The translations under genes were made by a program, and so were the position numbers. From an uncultured Chloroflexota bacterium (GTDB lineage Bacteria > Chloroflexota > UBA4733): a stretch of 64,000 bases of DNA. The first letter of the stretch is position 1; every line of letters begins with the position of its first letter. A model generated the notes under the pieces. The model did not search any database. It had not been told where the DNA came from and was given only the letters and a program-made list of their open reading frames with translations. Positions 60,316-64,000 of this stretch are shown one piece after another. Location: the NCBI GenBank assembly GCA_937967325.1, contig CALBSQ010000148.1, positions 11,459-75,458 on the forward strand, in the 5' to 3' direction.

Positions 60316-61563
60316 CTAATCCGCCCGCTCCAAGCGATCCACGACGGCATCGAGGGATGCATCATCGGGGTCCACTACCAGCGCCGACGGCTCGGGCGCC
60401 AACTCCTGGTACTTAAGGCCGGAACCGGTGTTGAAGAGCACGATGCGCTCTTCTGGGTGGAGCGCCCCACTGGCGAGTAGGTGGCGCAAGGCCGCGACGG
60501 TGGCTGCTCCCTCCGGGGCGGCGTAGATGCCCTCCAGATGGGCCAGCACGTCCGTTGCCGCCAGCAGCTCGTCGTCGGTGACGGTGAGCGCCGTACCGCC
60601 GCTGGCGCGGATGGCGTCCAGGATGAGGTAGTCGCCGATGGCCGCCGGCACGCGCAGACCACTGGCCACAGTGTGGGCGTCCTCCCAGCGGGCGGCGGAG
60701 CGCTCGCCGGACTGGAAGGCGCGGACCAGTGGGGCGCAGCCTGCCGCCTGGACGCTGATCATCTTGGGCCGCTTGGGGCCGATCCAACCGAGCCGCTCCA
60801 GCTCGTCGAAGGCTTTCCACATGCCCACGATGCCGGTGCCGCCGCCGGTCGGGTAGAGCACGGCGTCTGGCAGGGTCCAGGAGCCCTGCTCGGCCAGCTC
60901 CAGTCCCATCGTCTTCTTGCCCTCTGCTCGGTAGGGCTCCTTCAGCGTGGAGGCGTCGAACCAGCCGCGCTGGGCCGCCTGGGCGCGCACCATGCGGCCG
61001 CAATCGTCGATCAGTCCGCGCACCAGGACCAGATGCGCGCCATAGCGCAGCACCTCGTTCTTGTTCGTGGCCGGCGTGTCTTCCGGCATGAACACCCAGG
61101 CCGCCAGGCCGGCGCGGGCGGCGTAGGCGGCGAGGGCAGAGGCGGCGTTGCCGGCCGAGGGTAACGCTAGTGTCTTTGCTCCCAGCTCCCTGGCGCGCGA
61201 CACGGCGGCGGAGAGGCCACGCGCCTTGAAGCTGGCCGTTGGGTTGAGTCCCTCCTCCTTGACCCAGAGGTCAAGCAGGCCGAGCTGGGCGCCCAGGCGC
61301 GGCGCGGGCAGCAGGGGCGTGTTCCCCTCGCCCAGTGTCACGACGTTGGACGCGTGGCGCACCGGCAGCAGCTCCCGCCAGCGCCACATCCCACCGGTGC
61401 GAACTGCGAGCGAGTCTTTGGTGAGCGTGCGAGCGGCGGTGGAGAGGTCGTAGCGCGCCAGCAGCACCTTGCCGCAGGCCGGGCAGACCGTCTGCAGCAC
61501 GTCGGCGTTGGCCGGTTTGCCGCAATTCGAGCATTCCAAGTGTGTCAGCGCCGATGTGATCAT
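60316..61563 (-). CDS. thrC: Threonine synthase
   Basis: 415 residues from the ATG at 61563. The N-terminus has a zinc-ribbon-like pair (CSNCG and CPACG), the PLP lysine is Lys113 in NPTASFKARGLSAAVSRA, and LPSAGNAASALAAYAARA, YPTGGGTGIVGMWKAFDEL and VLFNTGSGLKYQEL complete the fold-type II signature. It makes threonine from O-phosphohomoserine. The last 30 residues after the phosphate loop are an acidic tail. It lies convergent to nothing and divergent from the DUF815 ATPase gene, 106 bases away. No other threonine genes are seen. Confidence 0.93.
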   Translation of the reverse strand: MITSALTHLECSNCGKPANADVLQTVCPACGKVLLARYDLSTAARTLTKDSLAVRTGGMWRWRELLPVRHASNVVTLGEGNTPLLPAPRLGAQLGLLDLWVKEEGLNPTASFKARGLSAAVSRARELGAKTLALPSAGNAASALAAYAARAGLAAWVFMPEDTPATNKNEVLRYGAHLVLVRGLIDDCGRMVRAQAAQRGWFDASTLKEPYRAEGKKTMGLELAEQGSWTLPDAVLYPTGGGTGIVGMWKAFDELERLGWIGPKRPKMISVQAAGCAPLVRAFQSGERSAARWEDAHTVASGLRVPAAIGDYLILDAIRASGGTALTVTDDELLAATDVLAHLEGIYAAPEGAATVAALRHLLASGALHPEERIVLFNTGSGLKYQELAPEPSALVVDPDDASLDAVVDRLERAD

Positions 61564-61669
61564 GGCGTCTCCCCTGCTGTCAGCCCACTCCGAAGGGCTA
61601 TACTCTGGGCCGTGATGATACGTGCCGGACGGCGCGCTGTCAGCGAGCAGGGGATGAGGGCATGATCGG

Positions 61670-63073
61670 ATGACGGCGCCGTCTCGAGTAAGCGACGGCG
61701 CGACAGCGGACGGGGCGCTCCGTTGGGATTCCGGCGCCCTTGGCGGCGATCCCCAGGCGCGCAGCGAGCTGGCAGCCAGATGTCGCCGCTTGTTGGTGTT
61801 CCACAATGTGCTGGCCGGTCCGGCCGGGCAGGTCGCGCTGGAGCTGCTGGGCCAGACGCCGGGATCCGCCGAGGACGCGCAGGCGTACGCGCGCCTGTTC
61901 CGCTTGCTAGCGGCCGAAGTGGAGCTGCGGGAGTACGCGGCCGTCGGCGATGCCTGGCAGCAGCATCTTGCTGCCCGCCTGCTGAGCGACGACAATGTCT
62001 TCAGCGCCAAGGCGCGGCGCCACGGTGTCGAGGCCGTTGGCTCGTCGTTGCGCGAGGCAGTGGCGGCCGACCTGCGCTTGCTGGGCGAGCTCTACCGCGC
62101 CGGAGGCCGGCTGCTGCACCAGCTCGCCGTAGCCAATGGCGCCGCCATGACTCCGGCACTGGATGGACTGCAGCCGCTGGTCTCTCAGCCTACCGAAGAC
62201 CTGCCGCTACGGCAGCTGCTGCATTCATCGGACGACTGGAGCGCCCTTGTCGCCGAGCTGGCACGGCACTACGCCCATCGCGGCACTGGACTGTTCGCCG
62301 GCCAGCACGCCTTCCGCTGGCTGGGCGGCGATGAGCAGCCGCCGCTGCGCGGCGTGCCGCACCCCGACCCGGTGCGGCTGGCCGACCTGATCGGCGACCA
62401 ACGCCAGCGAGACCTCATCCGCCGCAACACCGAGCACTTCCTGGCGGGACTCCCCGCCAACAACGTGCTGCTCTACGGCGATCGCGGTACCGGCAAGTCC
62501 TCCACCGTCAAGGCCCTGCTCAACGAGTACGCCGATCGCGGCCTGCGCCTGTTGGAGGTGGCGCGCAGCCGGCTGGGCGACTTCCCGGCCATCGTGGAGC
62601 TGCTCAGCGACCAGCCGGAGCGCTTCATCCTCTTCGTGGACGACCTCAGCTTCGACGAGCACGAGACGAGCTACAAGGACTTGAAGGCGGTGCTGGAGGG
62701 CGGCCTGGAGGTGCGCCCGGATAACGTGCTGGTCTACGCCACTTCCAACCGCCGTCACCTGGTCAAGGAGCGGCAGTCGGATCGGACGCAGCCGGGCGAT
62801 GACGAGCTGCACAGCTTCGACACGGTGCAGGAGAAGCTCTCCCTGGCCGACCGCTTCGGCATCACCCTGACCTTCGTCGCGCCCAACCAGGAGCAGTACC
62901 TGGAGATCGTGCAAGGGCTGGCCGCGCGCCGCGGCCTGGACGTGCTTGAGGAGGAGCTGCGCTCCCGCGCGCTACAGTGGGCCGCCTGGCACAACGGCCG
63001 CTCCGGCCGCGGCGCGCGGCAGTTCATCGACTACTTGGCGGGGGAGCTGGCCAACCATGGCGATCCGGAGTGA
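61670..63073 (+). CDS. DUF815 family AAA ATPase
   Basis: 467 residues. The C-terminal half is the ATPase: LLYGDRGTGKSSTVKALLNE (Lys276 in Walker A), RFILFVDDLSFDE (Walker B), YATSNRRHLVKE (sensor 1) and SLADRFGITLTF. The N-terminal half is a helical region of the kind seen in DUF815 proteins. Cellular role unknown in the literature I can recall; the family is widespread, often single-copy. Weak ribosome-binding site (GGGG 14 bases upstream). Confidence 0.9.
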   Translation: MTAPSRVSDGATADGALRWDSGALGGDPQARSELAARCRRLLVFHNVLAGPAGQVALELLGQTPGSAEDAQAYARLFRLLAAEVELREYAAVGDAWQQHLAARLLSDDNVFSAKARRHGVEAVGSSLREAVAADLRLLGELYRAGGRLLHQLAVANGAAMTPALDGLQPLVSQPTEDLPLRQLLHSSDDWSALVAELARHYAHRGTGLFAGQHAFRWLGGDEQPPLRGVPHPDPVRLADLIGDQRQRDLIRRNTEHFLAGLPANNVLLYGDRGTGKSSTVKALLNEYADRGLRLLEVARSRLGDFPAIVELLSDQPERFILFVDDLSFDEHETSYKDLKAVLEGGLEVRPDNVLVYATSNRRHLVKERQSDRTQPGDDELHSFDTVQEKLSLADRFGITLTFVAPNQEQYLEIVQGLAARRGLDVLEEELRSRALQWAAWHNGRSGRGARQFIDYLAGELANHGDPE

Positions 63074-63103
63074 CCGGCGCGGTCACGTGCCCACGCCCGG
63101 GTA

Positions 63104-63379
63104 TCATGTGGCAATTGCCTTCGGTCGATCCACTGCGAACCGAACCCAGTAGTCGGCGTTGATTTGGTCGACGCGGGTGTACTGGCCGGTGGAGTCTTTG
63201 ATCCCGCCGGAGAGCAGCATGTCGCCGCCCAGAAGGATGCCCGTCGTGCGCACGGTGCCGGCCACGTCGAGCGCCTGCTGCGGGCTGGTCGTGCCGATGC
63301 CCACGCGCCCGGTGTCCGTAAAGGTGGCGATCGGCGCGCCCATCCAGGCGCCGTTGTCGTCGCGCGCCTGGATGGGCAT
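63104..63379 (-). CDS. C-terminal type fragment with VGIGTTSP repeat motif
   Basis: 91 residues: ATFTDTGRVGIGTTSPQQAL, DVAGTVRTTGILLGGDMLLS. The VGIGTTSPxxxLDVxG motif is the stalk/anchor repeat of tail-fibre-like and cell-surface proteins (the region before an intramolecular chaperone or in collagen-like surface proteins). The usual proteins are several hundred residues long, so this piece is probably truncated; upstream frames on this strand do not continue it. Confidence 0.5.
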   Translation of the reverse strand: MPIQARDDNGAWMGAPIATFTDTGRVGIGTTSPQQALDVAGTVRTTGILLGGDMLLSGGIKDSTGQYTRVDQINADYWVRFAVDRPKAIAT

Positions 63380-63470
63380 TCCCGATCACGAGGTCAGCCG
63401 GGGCGGTCGGGGACGACCCCGGCCTACGGGGGCTGCATGGCGCCGCGCGTTCGCAGTGAGGGGTGAGCGC

Positions 63471-63841
63471 CTAACACTGGGAGCGAAAGACCGGGGCCCG
63501 GTAGACGTACCCCACGCTCCGTTTGGTCACGAGGTATTGCGGCTGCTTGGGGTCGGCCTCGATCTTCTGCCGGAGTTGGCAGACGCACTGGTCGACGACG
63601 CGATCGGTGCCGATGTCCTCAGCCTCCCAGACGCGGTCGATGAGCTGGGCGCGGCTACTACGGCACCGGGGTGGCCGAGGAAGTAGCGCAGCAGCCGGAA
63701 CGCCAGGCTGGTGAGGCTGACCGGCCCCCGCTCGGTGACCGGCTCCTGACCGGCTGCGTCCAGCCAGACTTCCTCCGTGACCGACTGCAAGCCCGCGACT
63801 ATGTCTGCCACAGAACGCTCTCCCACCGGAGAATAGAACAA
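63471..63841 (-). pseudogene. Stand-alone winged-helix (OmpR/PhoB-type) regulator, frameshifted
   Basis: The first frame gives the N-terminal strand region (VADIVAGLQSVTEEVWLDAA, GPVSLTSLAFRLLRYFLGHP); after about residue 60 the rest lies in the adjacent frame: RAQLIDRVWEAEDIGTDRVV, DQCVCQLRQKIEADPKQPQY, LVTKRSVGYVYRAPVF, stop at 63471. Together these form a complete winged-helix DNA-binding domain with the RSVGYVY wing. One base appears to be missing near 63660. Proteins of this short type without receiver domain are typical of Chloroflexota. Confidence 0.8.
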
Positions 63842-63941
63842 AGGTACCAGAACACGACTAACGAGTCAACGTGTCCCTGCCGCTCGGGCACAGACGCAGG
63901 GACTCGCTCGGACGTGACGCGGGCGGACTTGCGGGGAGCAA

Positions 63942-64000
63942 CTATTCCGCCTGGAAGGCCTGGGTGAGGTCGGTGTTGGGGAGCAGGCTCTGGTTATGCA
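63942..64000 (-). CDS. End of a gene running off the right edge
   Basis: On the minus strand the last 18 codons before the TAG at 63942-63944 read HNQSLLPNTDLTQAFQAE, which has normal protein composition. Too short to identify. Confidence 0.35.
   Translation of the reverse strand, partial: HNQSLLPNTDLTQAFQAE

Overview
The window is a high-GC bacterial chromosome segment with densely packed genes on both strands, frequent GTG and TTG starts, Shine-Dalgarno sites, and many ATGA/GTGA overlaps. No rRNA, tRNA, ribosomal protein or plasmid/phage core gene was seen, so taxonomy is an inference: the gene mix (several Uma2-family proteins, many toxin-antitoxin fragments, a stand-alone winged-helix regulator, DUF815 ATPase, palindromic GC-rich intergenic repeats of the GCGGGCGTCCCGCCCGC type) fits Chloroflexota (Thermomicrobia-like) best, with other high-GC phyla not excluded.

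Region 1 (1-16 kb): a partial neutral-ceramidase-like gene and an SGNH-type hydrolase; Uma2 protein; a phytoene-dehydrogenase-like FAD oxidoreductase; a DegT-type sugar aminotransferase; a three-gene operon of unknown small membrane proteins; a penicillin-acylase-family hydrolase without a signal peptide; a D-cysteine-desulfhydrase-like PLP enzyme; a Gfo/Idh/MocA oxidoreductase; a secreted protein ending in LPHTG; then a coupled GHMP sugar kinase and polyprenyl glycosylphosphotransferase (exopolysaccharide initiation). Region 2 (16-30 kb): GntR/FCD regulator, an internally duplicated membrane protein and an internally duplicated secreted protein, galK, then apt, mtnA, a PfkB kinase and ahcY, which together recycle the methylthioadenosine and S-adenosylhomocysteine by-products of SAM; an Rmd-like nucleotide-sugar reductase; a LarA/DUF2088 protein; an SDR; and aconitase. 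Intergenic spaces here hold four separate inverted-repeat elements.

Region 3 (30-47 kb) is accessory and decaying: a chloramphenicol-phosphotransferase-like kinase next to an IS5 transposase remnant, a second APRT-like gene, two more Uma2 genes, a tandem ABC exporter whose second subunit carries a nonsense codon and a frameshift, a Kelch protein, an AAC(3)-type acetyltransferase, a YCF48/BNR lipoprotein, an APH-type kinase, an EamA transporter, an HNH nuclease, a shredded GH5 cellulase pseudogene and DinB.

Region 4 (47-58 kb) is a defence/stress cluster: a solitary N6-adenine methyltransferase with a post-stop in-frame remnant, then five toxin-antitoxin loci of different families (HigB-like/XRE, DUF5615/DUF433, HicA/HicB with broken hicA, PIN/ribbon-helix-helix, and a second DUF433-like antitoxin with a truncated toxin). 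The first module sits between two same-orientation copies of the oligoendopeptidase F C-terminus. A class I methyltransferase and an ABC-2 efflux pair are interspersed. Region 5 (58-64 kb): a GT39-like membrane glycosyltransferase whose N-terminus is encoded by an intergenic-type repeat, threonine synthase, a DUF815 ATPase, and three broken or partial genes at the right edge.
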